Source of the DNA: a virus
Virus record (IMG/VR): IMGVR_UViG_3300031576_000004
Span: 1-64,000 of that record
Length of the DNA: 64,000 nucleotides
Strand: one strand, 5' to 3'
Shown here: one piece after another, positions 47,793 through 55,590 of the stretch
How positions within the stretch are numbered: position 1 is the first letter of the stretch
How the letters are laid out: every line of letters starts with the position of its first letter
Notes under the pieces: generated by a model
What the model saw: the letters and a program-made list of their open reading frames with translations, nothing else
What the model was told of the DNA's origin: nothing
Database searches by the model: none
Translations under genes and position numbers: made by a program

Positions 47793-48205
47793 CTCTGCGT
47801 GATAGCGCGGATCTTGGAGACGATTGACTTTGCAATGGGTCCAGGGCGCTCGATTTCGGCCTTCAGGATGTTCAAAGCGCCTGGGTTGGTCGTTACAGCC
47901 ACGTTGCCAGCACGAATGCCTCTAATGGCCTTATTTAGCCTGCTCAGCAATGTAGATCTAATAGCCACATTGCTAATAGCATACTTGTTCATTAGCTTTT
48001 CTTTAAGTTTAATCCTGCGCCTGTCCTGGACAGAGGCGGTCTTTTCTTTCTGGCTAGACGTAATGGCCTGAGCCGTGGATTGCCCAGCCTCTCTGAATAG
48101 CCTGTTAAAGTCGTCCTCAGAGATCACAAAGTACCTGCCAGCCTTTCGGATGTGCTGGGTAATAGCCAGCTTCTCTATTAGCCCGTCATGCGCCGGCGTC
48201 CACAT
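47783..48205 (-). CDS. Isolated minus-strand gene with MWTPAHD leader
   Basis: 140 residues from ATG 48205, chosen because MWTPAHDGLIEKLAI matches the start of the virion-module protein at 30336. Helical body with QKEKTASVQDRRRIKLKEKL and a basic C-terminus. It lies ten kilobases from the virion block, alone on the minus strand among plus-strand genes. Confidence 0.72.
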   Translation of the reverse strand: MWTPAHDGLIEKLAITQHIRKAGRYFVISEDDFNRLFREAGQSTAQAITSSQKEKTASVQDRRRIKLKEKLMNKYAISNVAIRSTLLSRLNKAIRGIRAGNVAVTTNPGALNILKAEIERPGPIAKSIVSKIRAITQRFK

Positions 48206-48221
48206 GGCCAAGATTCTATCC

Positions 48222-48238
48222 CGTTTAGGGTATAAGAG
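48222..48238 (+). promoter_or_regulatory. GGTATAAG promoter-like motif
   Basis: CGTTTAGGGTATAAGAG, nearly the same as the sequence at 37466-37481 (GTTTTAGGGTATAAGA). It lies about 33 bases before ATG 48271, in the gap where a plus-strand unit begins. Confidence 0.5.
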
Positions 48239-48270
48239 CAAGATACCTAACAATAACTTTAGGAGGACAT

Positions 48271-48438
48271 ATGAACGCAGAATTTGAGTTCTACTTGGCA
48301 AGGCTTTACCGCAGGCCCAACAGTGAAGGCTGGCTTTTCACGGTCTGCGAGATCCAGAGATTTGATACAGATGCTCATTTTACCCTGCTTGGATTCGGAA
48401 GAATCAGGGGCAAGTACACCATAGGTATTATGGCGTAA
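48271..48438 (+). CDS. Hypothetical small protein
   Basis: 55 residues with AGGAGGA seven bases upstream. Beta-rich (FEFYLARLYRRPNSEGWLF; FTLLGFGRIRGKYTIGI). Unknown. Stop and next start overlap (TAATG). Confidence 0.7.
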   Translation: MNAEFEFYLARLYRRPNSEGWLFTVCEIQRFDTDAHFTLLGFGRIRGKYTIGIMA

Positions 48439-48650
48439 TGAAGATCCGCATGTGGGACGTCGGCCGTAACAAATGGAAAGGTGTTATCGATTGCAAGTTC
48501 CCTGGAGACCCTGCCATAGATGTTATTAAAGAAGCCAGAAAACACCTGGCTAGCAGGGATATCGATGTTTCAGATCCAGAGTCAACAGAGCCTGGGTTAA
48601 TATTCGCGGGCGTTAGAGCCGTTGGAAAATGGGAGATTATCAATGAATAG
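48438..48650 (+). CDS. Hypothetical small protein
   Basis: 70 residues, KIRMWDVGRNKWKGV then DPAIDVIKEARKHLAS: small alpha-beta protein. Unknown. TAATG coupling with the previous gene. Confidence 0.67.
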   Translation: MKIRMWDVGRNKWKGVIDCKFPGDPAIDVIKEARKHLASRDIDVSDPESTEPGLIFAGVRAVGKWEIINE

Positions 48651-48948
48651 ACCAGAAGATATCCCGCCAGATGTTAAGGGTCGTTTTGAATTCCTGGTTC
48701 GCGTGGACAAACTTTTAGACGACAAAGTTCGTGTCCTACTTATGTCTCCGGTGCCTGGAAAGATCCCATTCGAGGTCTTGATGCCAGCAACTGAATACAT
48801 GATTAACGTCGCTGCACAGGAATCAAACGCTGGCTACGAGAAAGCCATGGAATTGCTCTGTAAGGGAGCTATGACATACCGGAACCTTCTGAAGGACGGG
48901 GAGGTCACCAAGGAAGGGTACAAGGAGGGATTCGATGGAGATCGATAA
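48643..48948 (+). CDS. Hypothetical protein
   Basis: 101 residues from ATG 48643. N-terminal strands (FEFLVRVDKLLDDKVRVLLMS) and a helical C-terminus. Overlaps neighbours by 8 and 14 bases. Confidence 0.67.
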   Translation: MNRPEDIPPDVKGRFEFLVRVDKLLDDKVRVLLMSPVPGKIPFEVLMPATEYMINVAAQESNAGYEKAMELLCKGAMTYRNLLKDGEVTKEGYKEGFDGDR

Positions 48949-49333
48949 ACAGGCCTCCGTTGACGCCGACTGGCTTCTAAATAATCCAGACAAAACATTA
49001 GGATCTCAATACCACGATGCTGGATCCTGCTGGCAGTTAATCGATGCGTTTCGTTATAGGTTTATCCTTCTCCGAGAAGCCTTCAAGCAGCACTGGGATC
49101 ACATGGGCTATAACAAGGACGACAGAAAGTTCGAAGCCGCCCCCATGGAACAACGAGCCATGTTAATGATCGACGACCTCAGATGGAAGAAGGTCGATCA
49201 ATACAGACACGCAATAAAAGAGATAGAGAGCGGCCTTTCTATTCACCTAGACACAGCCTCTCCAGACCTAATGAAGCGCGTTATTCAGGTTACTAGAGAA
49301 GCGGCGGATAAGATCCTTAAGGAAGCGGAATGA
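48935..49333 (+). CDS. Hypothetical helical protein
   Basis: 132 residues, GGAGG upstream. Helical with aromatic patches (CWQLIDAFRYRFILLREAF). Unknown. Confidence 0.68.
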   Translation: MEIDKQASVDADWLLNNPDKTLGSQYHDAGSCWQLIDAFRYRFILLREAFKQHWDHMGYNKDDRKFEAAPMEQRAMLMIDDLRWKKVDQYRHAIKEIESGLSIHLDTASPDLMKRVIQVTREAADKILKEAE

Positions 49334-49506
49334 TGGATATAGTCTTAATATCAGTAGGCTTTATCCTCGGCTTCTTTGTCGGCGGCGAAGTCCGTATGTG
49401 GGTCCATAGCCTAGCAAAGAAACACGCAGACAGAGATTATGGCCACAGATGCACAGGAGAGCACGACTGCAAAGGATGCGAAGACTACCTCAAGGAGCCA
49501 AAATGA
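49330..49506 (+). CDS. Small membrane protein with cytoplasmic Cys motif
   Basis: 58 residues. One N-terminal transmembrane segment (DIVLISVGFILGFFVGGEV) followed by a polar part ending HRCTGEHDCKGCEDYL, a possible zinc site. Overlaps the previous stop by 4 bases. Confidence 0.66.
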   Translation: MMDIVLISVGFILGFFVGGEVRMWVHSLAKKHADRDYGHRCTGEHDCKGCEDYLKEPK

Positions 49507-49766
49507 TCTACGCAGAGAAGATCGCACTAGAAGAGCTTACGAAGCAATTAGACGGCCTTGTATCCAAGCCACGGACTCTGCGCGTGCATCTCGAGGATGC
49601 GAACGGGCAGCTAGTGTCTGTACAAGCTGGAACTAAGATCAACCAGGAGCTTCTAACAGAAACCTCATGGTTCAAGGATCTCAGGGACCTGGCTGGGAAG
49701 CTCAGCAACATCGCAAGCGCTGGATTTACTACGACCCATGAAATCAACGAAATGAGGGCTAAATGA
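49503..49766 (+). CDS. Hypothetical small protein
   Basis: 87 residues from ATG 49503. Helix (KIALEELTKQLDGL), two strands (TLRVHLEDANGQLVSVQAG), C-terminal helix. ATGA overlaps at both ends. Unknown. Confidence 0.66.
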   Translation: MIYAEKIALEELTKQLDGLVSKPRTLRVHLEDANGQLVSVQAGTKINQELLTETSWFKDLRDLAGKLSNIASAGFTTTHEINEMRAK

Positions 49767-49930
49767 TGCATAAGATCGTTCTAATAGCTCAGCTAATCGG
49801 CTGCGTTGTATTCTCGTTCTTCGCGGCTAGCTTCTTTCCTGCTGCCAGGGCAAAGGACATGCTCATTGGCGGCATAGTCGTAATCGCGGTTGGGGCGTTC
49901 GTAGCAGCCATGAACGTTAGAGAAAAGTAA
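49763..49930 (+). CDS. Small two-segment membrane protein
   Basis: 55 residues with two transmembrane segments (IVLIAQLIGCVVFSFFAASFF; DMLIGGIVVIAVGAFVAAM) linked by a short basic loop. Unknown; could modify the host membrane. Confidence 0.66.
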   Translation: MMHKIVLIAQLIGCVVFSFFAASFFPAARAKDMLIGGIVVIAVGAFVAAMNVREK

Positions 49931-50118
49931 TGACTCCAATTAACCAATATAGAATGTTTGTGAGGGCTCTTCAGAAGATGGAAGAAAACCACCCCGCAAG
50001 AGAGGCGATGCTAAGCGCCATGGACAAACTGTGGTACTCGTTGAGCAATCAAGAACACGCAAGGCTAGACCGATATCCAAAGGCCAGGAAGCAAAGAAAA
50101 CAGGAGAAACATTCATGA
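49930..50118 (+). CDS. Hypothetical small helical protein
   Basis: 62 residues, TAATG coupling. Helical and basic at the end (RLDRYPKARKQRKQEK). Unknown. Confidence 0.64.
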   Translation: MTPINQYRMFVRALQKMEENHPAREAMLSAMDKLWYSLSNQEHARLDRYPKARKQRKQEKHS

Positions 50119-50312
50119 TGATCGGAATCCAAGTTGGAGCATCAAAGGAAACCGTTGCCCAGGCCAGGGCGCTTATTCTTTCGATCCTGAGCTCAGACTC
50201 AGACGAAGCAACAAAGCAGGTCGCCCTTACTGCTGCAGTCGGGATCTGCGAGGTTAAGAACGCCACAGTCCAGAACTGCACAGTTAATGGCGGGAATCCG
50301 AAGAAGAAGTAA
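50115..50312 (+). CDS. Hypothetical small protein
   Basis: 65 residues from ATG 50115 (CAGGAGAAAC upstream). Ala-rich helix (TVAQARALILSILSS) and a Cys in ICEVKN. Unknown. Confidence 0.65.
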   Translation: MMIGIQVGASKETVAQARALILSILSSDSDEATKQVALTAAVGICEVKNATVQNCTVNGGNPKKK

Positions 50313-50668
50313 TGAGCTACGACATCTATCTAAAAGACCCAGTAACAAATGAAGTCTGCACTCTCAGCGAGCCTCACCACATGCGCGGCGGAACCTATGC
50401 GCTTGGTGGCACCACGGAATGCCACCTGAATATCACTTATAACTATAGTAATATCCTTCAAAACGTCCTCGGGAAAGATGGCGTCAGATCCATCTACGGA
50501 AAGACCGGAGCTGACAGCATTTCTCTTCTTGAGGAAGCCATAAGCAAGCTAAAAGACGATGTCGACGAGGACTATTGGAAACCGACTGAAGGCAATACTA
50601 AGAGATCGTTGCTGCAATTAGTAGCATTGGGCAAGATGAGGCCAGACGGGATATGGAATGGCGACTAA
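50312..50668 (+). CDS. Conserved phage protein of unknown function
   Basis: 118 residues. MSYDIYLKDPVTNEVC, RGGTYALGGTTECHLNITYNYS, YGKTG and DEDYWKPTEGN form a pattern recurring in uncharacterised proteins of phages and bacteria. No activity is known to me. Confidence 0.8.
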   Translation: MSYDIYLKDPVTNEVCTLSEPHHMRGGTYALGGTTECHLNITYNYSNILQNVLGKDGVRSIYGKTGADSISLLEEAISKLKDDVDEDYWKPTEGNTKRSLLQLVALGKMRPDGIWNGD

Positions 50669-51002
50669 TATTAAATGTAGCGCTGTTGGGTGCAAGAATA
50701 GGTGGATGGAGCACGCCCCAGTATATAGCCTGCGTAAGAAACAAGCCTTTACGTTTAGACTCTGCGAGCGATGCTGGATGATTTACGAGGACTACCGGTT
50801 TGAGGAGAAGCAAAGAGAGTTTAACGAAGACGAGCTCGCAATCGCCAAGGTTAGAGCAGCCACAAGCGATGAGCACGGCTGCCGTCATGATTACGGCATA
50901 ATGTCGCGCCATATCAGAAAGGCCTTAGATGTTAAATCAGACGCAAAAGCGTTGTGGTGTAAAAACTGCGGAAAGGCTTTGGTGTTAAAGAAAAATGCCT
51001 AG
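50658..51002 (+). CDS. Zinc-binding protein
   Basis: 114 residues. CSAVGC near the start, CERC near residue 38, then a C-terminal CKNCGKAL: probably two zinc sites. Basic and helical between. Overlaps neighbours by 11 and 8 bases. Confidence 0.7.
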   Translation: MATNIKCSAVGCKNRWMEHAPVYSLRKKQAFTFRLCERCWMIYEDYRFEEKQREFNEDELAIAKVRAATSDEHGCRHDYGIMSRHIRKALDVKSDAKALWCKNCGKALVLKKNA

Positions 51003-51327
51003 CATATGTTATCACTGCGGGAAGACAAATCCAACTGACCAACAACCATTCATAAAGTCTGCTAATATCGATGGCGAGATCCAGGGGCTTGGCTTTAGCG
51101 GCGAGCAAAAACATCTAGAGCTCTCATTCCAGTACGGCAATCCGAACTACTTCCTTATCCGCCTGGTATCAGAGAAGGGCTGGAAGGCTCTGAGCCGCTC
51201 GTTCCCTCGTGCCATTATCCCGATGCTGATTAAAGTCCTACAAGAGGGCATTAAGGATAAGCACATCCCAAAGGCAGAGGTGTGCGAGCATAAGCCAGAA
51301 GCTAAACCTATACCAGTGGTGAGCTAA
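50995..51327 (+). CDS. Protein with N-terminal zinc knuckle
   Basis: 110 residues. MPSICYHCGKTNPT at the start, then a beta-helix fold (HLELSFQYGNPNYFLIRLVSE; FPRAIIPMLIKVLQEGI), ending in CEHKPEAK. Unknown. Confidence 0.68.
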   Translation: MPSICYHCGKTNPTDQQPFIKSANIDGEIQGLGFSGEQKHLELSFQYGNPNYFLIRLVSEKGWKALSRSFPRAIIPMLIKVLQEGIKDKHIPKAEVCEHKPEAKPIPVVS

Positions 51328-51485
51328 TGGAAGTCGACAAGTTCGAAGAGATCATGATGGCTGCTATCGACGAAGCCGAAAAGATTAAGTGCCCTCTAGA
51401 GGACTACTATAAGGGCCTACAGGCTATGCGCAGCTGCATACAGGAGCGCATTGACGGCGTGGCTAGCGAGCTAGGACATCCGTAA
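51327..51485 (+). CDS. Hypothetical small helical protein
   Basis: 52 residues, acidic helix (KFEEIMMAAIDEAEKI) and a second helix. TAATG junctions on both sides. Unknown. Confidence 0.64.
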   Translation: MEVDKFEEIMMAAIDEAEKIKCPLEDYYKGLQAMRSCIQERIDGVASELGHP

Positions 51486-51760
51486 TGTGGGGAGTTAACT
51501 ACGTAATAGCCACGGCCGCCTGCTATTGTCACACTGGGACAGCTAAGAACTGTCCATATCATGCTCCGACTGGCGAGTTTGAATACGACCCAGACGTTAT
51601 CTCTAATACCGCTTCCTGTGGGCCTGAGCCAGCGCCAGTGCCTGTAGAGCCCGAGAAGCCAAAGTTCCAGATAAATCGCCTACAGATGCCCAAGCTGCCT
51701 AAGGCGATGCCAGTGTGGCAGCGAGCACCTATTAGGCTGTGTTCCAGATCCTCAATCTAG
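51485..51760 (+). CDS. Small Cys-rich, Pro-rich protein
   Basis: 91 residues. CYCHTGTAKNCPYH near residue 13 is a possible zinc site; then a Pro/Glu-rich linker (PEPAPVPVEPEKP) and basic tail. Unknown. Confidence 0.64.
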   Translation: MWGVNYVIATAACYCHTGTAKNCPYHAPTGEFEYDPDVISNTASCGPEPAPVPVEPEKPKFQINRLQMPKLPKAMPVWQRAPIRLCSRSSI

Positions 51761-51768
51761 GAGTAATC

Positions 51769-52029
51769 ATGAACAAGATCGGATGGACAAGTAAGCGCCG
51801 CGGAATTAAGGTCAGCATTGATAACCCGAACGACGAAATGAAGCTTCTTTGCCGTGACCACTTCCGTGAGGCTATTGACGACATGCTCCAGGAGTCTCTC
51901 GCAAAGGTGAGCGAGGGCCTTAAGAGCCTAAAGCCTGGCGAGAAGCGTGTCATGCAGTTCGCTCCCATGGTCGTCACAATCGAACGCCCGAAGGCAGAAA
52001 GAAAGAAGGCGAAGACCAATGAAGCGTAA
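51769..52029 (+). CDS. Hypothetical protein
   Basis: 86 residues from ATG 51769 (AGGAG upstream). Begins NKIGWTSKRRGIKVSID, helix HFREAIDDMLQESLAK, basic tail. Unknown. Confidence 0.66.
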   Translation: MNKIGWTSKRRGIKVSIDNPNDEMKLLCRDHFREAIDDMLQESLAKVSEGLKSLKPGEKRVMQFAPMVVTIERPKAERKKAKTNEA

Positions 52030-52222
52030 CGCGACTATTAAGGCGTCAGACAAAGACACAACGATCACTGTTGATATACAGGTCGAAAGCGTTGACAGTC
52101 TTACTAGGGGCGAGGTCGAGGTGGCTAAGGACTCTCTCGTTGACGCTGTCATGAGAACTCTAAATAACGGGAACGTTAGGTATTTCGCTGTCCCGCTTGG
52201 ATCCATCAATGTCAAAGCCTAA
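52019..52222 (+). CDS. Hypothetical small protein
   Basis: 67 residues from ATG 52019, overlapping the previous stop. Strand-helix-strand (TTITVDIQVESV; LVDAVMRTL; VRYFAVPLGSI). Unknown. Confidence 0.65.
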   Translation: MKRNATIKASDKDTTITVDIQVESVDSLTRGEVEVAKDSLVDAVMRTLNNGNVRYFAVPLGSINVKA

Positions 52223-52484
52223 GTACAGCAAGATCTATTGGGTAGCCTGGTGGGTCATCACAAAGAAAAAGAGGTTTATCAGCGAGCACAGCAGCGAGAA
52301 GCTGGCCATGAAGCGCATGGATGAAATCATGGCTCGCAAGCGCCAATGGGGAATTCCAGCGAGTCTTGAGGTCGTTGAGGTTCATGGCTCAACAACAAAA
52401 CTCGGAAAGAAACTCGTGATTATAGACGATTCCATCTGCCAGGGCTGTGGCGGCAGAGGAAGGGAGTGCATCTGTAATGACTGA
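52209..52484 (+). CDS. Small basic protein with CGGRG zinc motif
   Basis: 91 residues from ATG 52209. Basic, with IYWVAWWVITKKKRF at the start and CQGCGGRGRECIC at the end, like half of a DnaJ-type zinc knuckle. Unknown. Confidence 0.66.
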   Translation: MSKPKYSKIYWVAWWVITKKKRFISEHSSEKLAMKRMDEIMARKRQWGIPASLEVVEVHGSTTKLGKKLVIIDDSICQGCGGRGRECICND

Positions 52485-52764
52485 GAAGACACCACCATGT
52501 GAGCATGAATACGGCGATCTCAAGCTAATCAACCGCAAGGAAGATAGATGGTCGAAGCTCTGCAATAAGTGTGGCAGAGATCAAGACGACGTGGCAATGG
52601 ATGCATTCCGACCTGAGCAGATCACCTTTATCCAATGTGGCTCTAAATGCGAGCACGAATATGGCGAGCTAAAACTCATAGATAAAAAGAAAGATCTGTG
52701 GACAAACTACTGCAAGAAATGTGGAAGAGACGCCATGGACATCGCACTTGAGGAGTTTAAGTAA
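52477..52764 (+). CDS. Zinc-binding protein made of two tandem repeats
   Basis: 95 residues. Two copies of one 38-residue unit: CEHEYGDLKLINRKEDRW, then CNKCGRD (about 9-47) and CEHEYGELKLIDKKKDLW, then CKKCGRD (about 57-94). Each likely binds zinc through C-x-H and C-x2-C. Internal duplication is evident at protein level. Confidence 0.74.
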   Translation: MTEKTPPCEHEYGDLKLINRKEDRWSKLCNKCGRDQDDVAMDAFRPEQITFIQCGSKCEHEYGELKLIDKKKDLWTNYCKKCGRDAMDIALEEFK

Positions 52765-53129
52765 TGGTCAAGCAGGTCATCGTGATTAGAAAAGACTTGC
52801 GTATGAGGCGCGGCAAAGAGATCGCTCAGGGAGCTCATGCTGCAATGGCGTGGATGACTAATAGAGCCAGGAAGGGATATCATTATTTCTCCCCAGAAGA
52901 AGAGGCCTGGATTAATGGTCCATTCACCAAGATTTGTCTACAGGTCAACTCTCTTCCTGAGCTTAATGCCGTCTATGTATCAGCGCTAGAAGCTGGCCTT
53001 ACAACCGAGCTAATAATCGATAGCGGAGCCACTGAGTTCAACAATGTTCCGACAGAGACCTGCTGCGCCATCGGCCCTCACGAAGCCTCAAAGATCGATG
53101 CTATCACAGGACACCTAAAACTCTATTAA
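52764..53129 (+). CDS. Peptidyl-tRNA hydrolase, Pth2 type
   Basis: 121 residues, near the usual length. QVIVIRKDLRMRRGKEIAQGAHAA, LQVNSLPELNAVYVSALEAGL, then DSGATEFNNVPTETCCAIGP and DAITGHLKLY match the Pth2/Bit1 fold (archaeal-eukaryotic type, also in some bacteria). The enzyme frees tRNA from stalled peptidyl-tRNA. Key Lys of RGK, Asp of DSGATEF and Thr of TET are present. Unusual in a phage. Confidence 0.88.
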   Translation: MVKQVIVIRKDLRMRRGKEIAQGAHAAMAWMTNRARKGYHYFSPEEEAWINGPFTKICLQVNSLPELNAVYVSALEAGLTTELIIDSGATEFNNVPTETCCAIGPHEASKIDAITGHLKLY

Positions 53130-53138
53130 GAGGAGCCA

Positions 53139-53426
53139 ATGACTGCCGAAGAGTGGGAAGCCCGCGTAAACATGATGGACAGGCTCAAGTGCATGCATCA
53201 TCCGGAACTGTTTATTGCCGAGATAGACTGCAAGAGATGCCTACTTGAGCTTGTTCTCAGTGTGGCTGAAATACATATTGCCCAAGGGCTAGCTCAAGGC
53301 AGGAAAGAGGCTGAAGATGAGTTCTACGATAAGCATCCAGACACCACATGGGATGAATATGAAGAAGTCGCATTTGGCAGCAGGATTCATATGTCGAAAA
53401 CTAAACAAAAGAGGAAAAAGGAATGA
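53139..53426 (+). CDS. Small Cys/His protein
   Basis: 95 residues, GAGGAG upstream. CMHHPE and CKRC about 17 residues apart near the start may bind zinc; helical middle; basic tail TKQKRKKE. Unknown. Confidence 0.65.
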   Translation: MTAEEWEARVNMMDRLKCMHHPELFIAEIDCKRCLLELVLSVAEIHIAQGLAQGRKEAEDEFYDKHPDTTWDEYEEVAFGSRIHMSKTKQKRKKE

Positions 53427-53788
53427 GGCTAGCGATAGTTGGCTCTGTATCCCTCGCCGGAAACGACGAGGCAATAAAGCTGATCGGAAGCCTGCTGGAC
53501 GAGCTAAAGCCTGACACCGTAATCTCTGGCGGCGCTGTTGGCATAGACAGCATGGCCGCTCTTGCTGCTATAGCCAGAGGTATATTTCTAGTGCAGCGCT
53601 TCCCCAAGAATCAAAGATGGGCACCAGAAGGCTTCAAAGACAGAAACCTTCTGATCGCCCAAGACTGTGACATGCTAATTAGAATCGCAGACCCTAAATC
53701 AAAAACTTACGGCTCAGGCTGGACAATGAACCAGGCTAAGAAGCTTGGCAAGCCGACTCGTGAGATATTTGTGGAGAATAAACAATGA
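53423..53788 (+). CDS. SLOG-family (DprA/LOG-like) nucleotide-binding protein
   Basis: 121 residues. Rossmann-type start RLAIVGSVSLAG, then DTVISGGAVGIDSMAALAAI, the G-G-x-x-G-x-D signature of DprA/LOG folds, RFPKNQRWAPEGFKDRN, and LIAQDCDMLIRIAD near the end. Similar small phage proteins of this group bind nucleotides or nucleotide-derived signals; the ligand is unknown here. Between Pth2 and DHH genes. Confidence 0.78.
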   Translation: MRLAIVGSVSLAGNDEAIKLIGSLLDELKPDTVISGGAVGIDSMAALAAIARGIFLVQRFPKNQRWAPEGFKDRNLLIAQDCDMLIRIADPKSKTYGSGWTMNQAKKLGKPTREIFVENKQ

Positions 53789-54183
53789 GATGCAAACATG
53801 GAGATCTGGTTGCAGTCGCCTATAACGATGCCCAGAGATGTGAATTTGGAATGTATCTTGGGAGAACATCTGGAATAGTGGCACATGGTGTATTTCTGTT
53901 CGAATCAAATAGGGTTGCAAACTTAGATGGCATGTCTCAAGTCCAGCACGTATTCGGCAATATCGACGACTTCACGCTAAAAGGTAACGGGATGACCGGT
54001 TATATCGAAGGTGCTGGAGAGATGACGTCAAAGCTTTGGCTAAAAGCAATGAAGAAGGAATCCTTCAAAGGCGAGAACAAGCAAGCCAGGCGCATGGCCA
54101 AAGAGATCGAGACAAAGATGAATGCCAACATCATCGCTGACATAAAGCGAAGAATGAAAATCAACCCGCGCAGCGTGAGATAA
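53785..54183 (+). CDS. Hypothetical protein
   Basis: 132 residues. Beta-rich N-terminal half (GDLVAVAYNDAQRCEFGMYLG), helical basic C-terminus. ATGA overlap with the SLOG gene. Unknown. Confidence 0.67.
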   Translation: MRCKHGDLVAVAYNDAQRCEFGMYLGRTSGIVAHGVFLFESNRVANLDGMSQVQHVFGNIDDFTLKGNGMTGYIEGAGEMTSKLWLKAMKKESFKGENKQARRMAKEIETKMNANIIADIKRRMKINPRSVR

Positions 54184-54192
54184 GGAGATTAA

Positions 54193-55023
54193 ATGAAGCC
54201 ATACCTGTGCATTTATCACGGCTCGTGTTTAGACGGGTTCTCTGCCGCCTGGGTTGTCCGTAAGGCCCTAGGCGAAGAGAACGTTGATTTCTTCCATGGC
54301 GTATATCAGCAGACGCCGCCTGACTGTAAAGGACGCGACGTGATCTTCGTAGACTTCTGCTACAGGCGCGAGATCATGCAACAGATCGTTATAGACTCTA
54401 AGTCTGTGCTAGTCCTCGATCACCATAAGTCAGCTCAAGATGAAATGTCGAATGTTCTGTTCAGAGCCAGCACCGATAAGGTCTTCTTCGATATGGAGCA
54501 TTCGGGTGCTGTACTGGCCTGGATTCATTTCTTCACTCCAGGGACAACGCCGATCCTGTTGAACCTAATCGAGGACAGGGATCTTTGGAAGTTTAAATGG
54601 CCGCTGACTCGAGAGGTTAATGCCGCAATGTTCTCTTATGAATACACCTTTGAGAACTGGGACAAGCTAATGAAGATGCAGCAAGACACCCTGGCCACAG
54701 AAGGTGCGGCCATCGACCGCAAGCACCACAAGGACATCGACGAGCTACTCAAGGTGGTGTGCCGACCCATGGTAATTGGCGGTATAAGGGTATTAGTAGC
54801 CAATCTACCATATACGATGGGCACTGACGCTGCTGTCAAGCTCATCGAGCAAGGCCAGCCATTTGGTGCCTATTGCTACGATGTTCCAGATGGCAGAGTC
54901 TTTGGGCTCAGATCCACAGACGCCGGCCCTGACGTAAGCGAGATTGCAAAGCAGTATGGCGGCGGTGGACATCGTAATGCCGCAGGTTTCAGAGTCAAAA
55001 TTGGATGGGTTGAGGAGGTTTAA
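54193..55023 (+). CDS. DHH/DHHA1-family phosphoesterase
   Basis: 276 residues, AAGGAG ribosome site. DHH domain: HGSCLDGFSAAWVV (metal Asp14), VIFVDFCYRREIM, VLVLDHHKS (the DHH motif) and EDRDLW; DHHA1 domain ends in GGGGHRNAAGF, the substrate-binding loop. Family members hydrolyse short oligonucleotides, cyclic dinucleotides, pAp or polyphosphate. Which of these is cut here cannot be read from sequence. Confidence 0.9.
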   Translation: MKPYLCIYHGSCLDGFSAAWVVRKALGEENVDFFHGVYQQTPPDCKGRDVIFVDFCYRREIMQQIVIDSKSVLVLDHHKSAQDEMSNVLFRASTDKVFFDMEHSGAVLAWIHFFTPGTTPILLNLIEDRDLWKFKWPLTREVNAAMFSYEYTFENWDKLMKMQQDTLATEGAAIDRKHHKDIDELLKVVCRPMVIGGIRVLVANLPYTMGTDAAVKLIEQGQPFGAYCYDVPDGRVFGLRSTDAGPDVSEIAKQYGGGGHRNAAGFRVKIGWVEEV

Positions 55024-55025
55024 TA

Positions 55026-55205
55026 ATGCAGATTACGACTCAGGAAAAGAAAGATCTCAACGCGGCCCTTAAACAGATCAACGATGTCCTAGGATGGGAC
55101 TTCGGCGCTTTCTGTGGAGACGAGGATCTGCTGTATCACCAGAAGGCGTCCAGCGCCGCTGCGTCAATCGATGGCCTTATCAAGACAGCAACGGTAATTC
55201 CATAA
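55026..55205 (+). CDS. Hypothetical small protein
   Basis: 59 residues (KKDLNAALKQINDVLGWDFGA). Coupled by overlap or near-overlap to the DHH gene. Unknown. Confidence 0.66.
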   Translation: MQITTQEKKDLNAALKQINDVLGWDFGAFCGDEDLLYHQKASSAAASIDGLIKTATVIP

Positions 55206-55378
55206 TGGCTAAAAAGAAAGCCAAACGTAAGCGTGAATGCAAACACCCCGAAAGCAAACGGAACTATCTACTTCTCTCTTACATCTGCAACGGATGTGGA
55301 CAACACATTAAGATGACCAGAGAAGAAATGGGAAGATCACATGCGGCGCTTCCAAGAAAGAGGACAAACAGAATATGA
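55205..55378 (+). CDS. Small basic zinc-ribbon protein
   Basis: 57 residues from ATG 55205. Lys/Arg-rich start, C-K-H and CNGCGQHIK: a zinc-ribbon-like site. TAATG junction with the previous gene. Confidence 0.68.
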   Translation: MAKKKAKRKRECKHPESKRNYLLLSYICNGCGQHIKMTREEMGRSHAALPRKRTNRI

Positions 55379-55590
55379 AATACACCATGCACAATAAGAA
55401 GCATCCTGACTCTAAGCGAGTCAAGAAGCTAATGGAGAACGTGCATTTCTGGGCTCCTAATGATAAGGGTCTAGAGTCCATTCTCTTGTCTCTGTGCACT
55501 GAAATCAGACTTGAACAGCATCTCCAAAGCGTCGCAGACGTCAAGGCCAAAGTTATGAAGATGGCGAGGACAAATGCATCCAGCCGATAG
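55375..55590 (+). CDS. Hypothetical small protein
   Basis: 71 residues, helical (SILLSLCTEIRLEQHLQSVADVKAKV). ATGA overlap. Unknown. Confidence 0.66.
   Translation: MKYTMHNKKHPDSKRVKKLMENVHFWAPNDKGLESILLSLCTEIRLEQHLQSVADVKAKVMKMARTNASSR

Noticed and set aside
54781-54790. GGTATAAGGG as another promoter copy
   Set aside because: It lies inside the DHH gene and lacks the GTTT upstream part shared by the intergenic copies.
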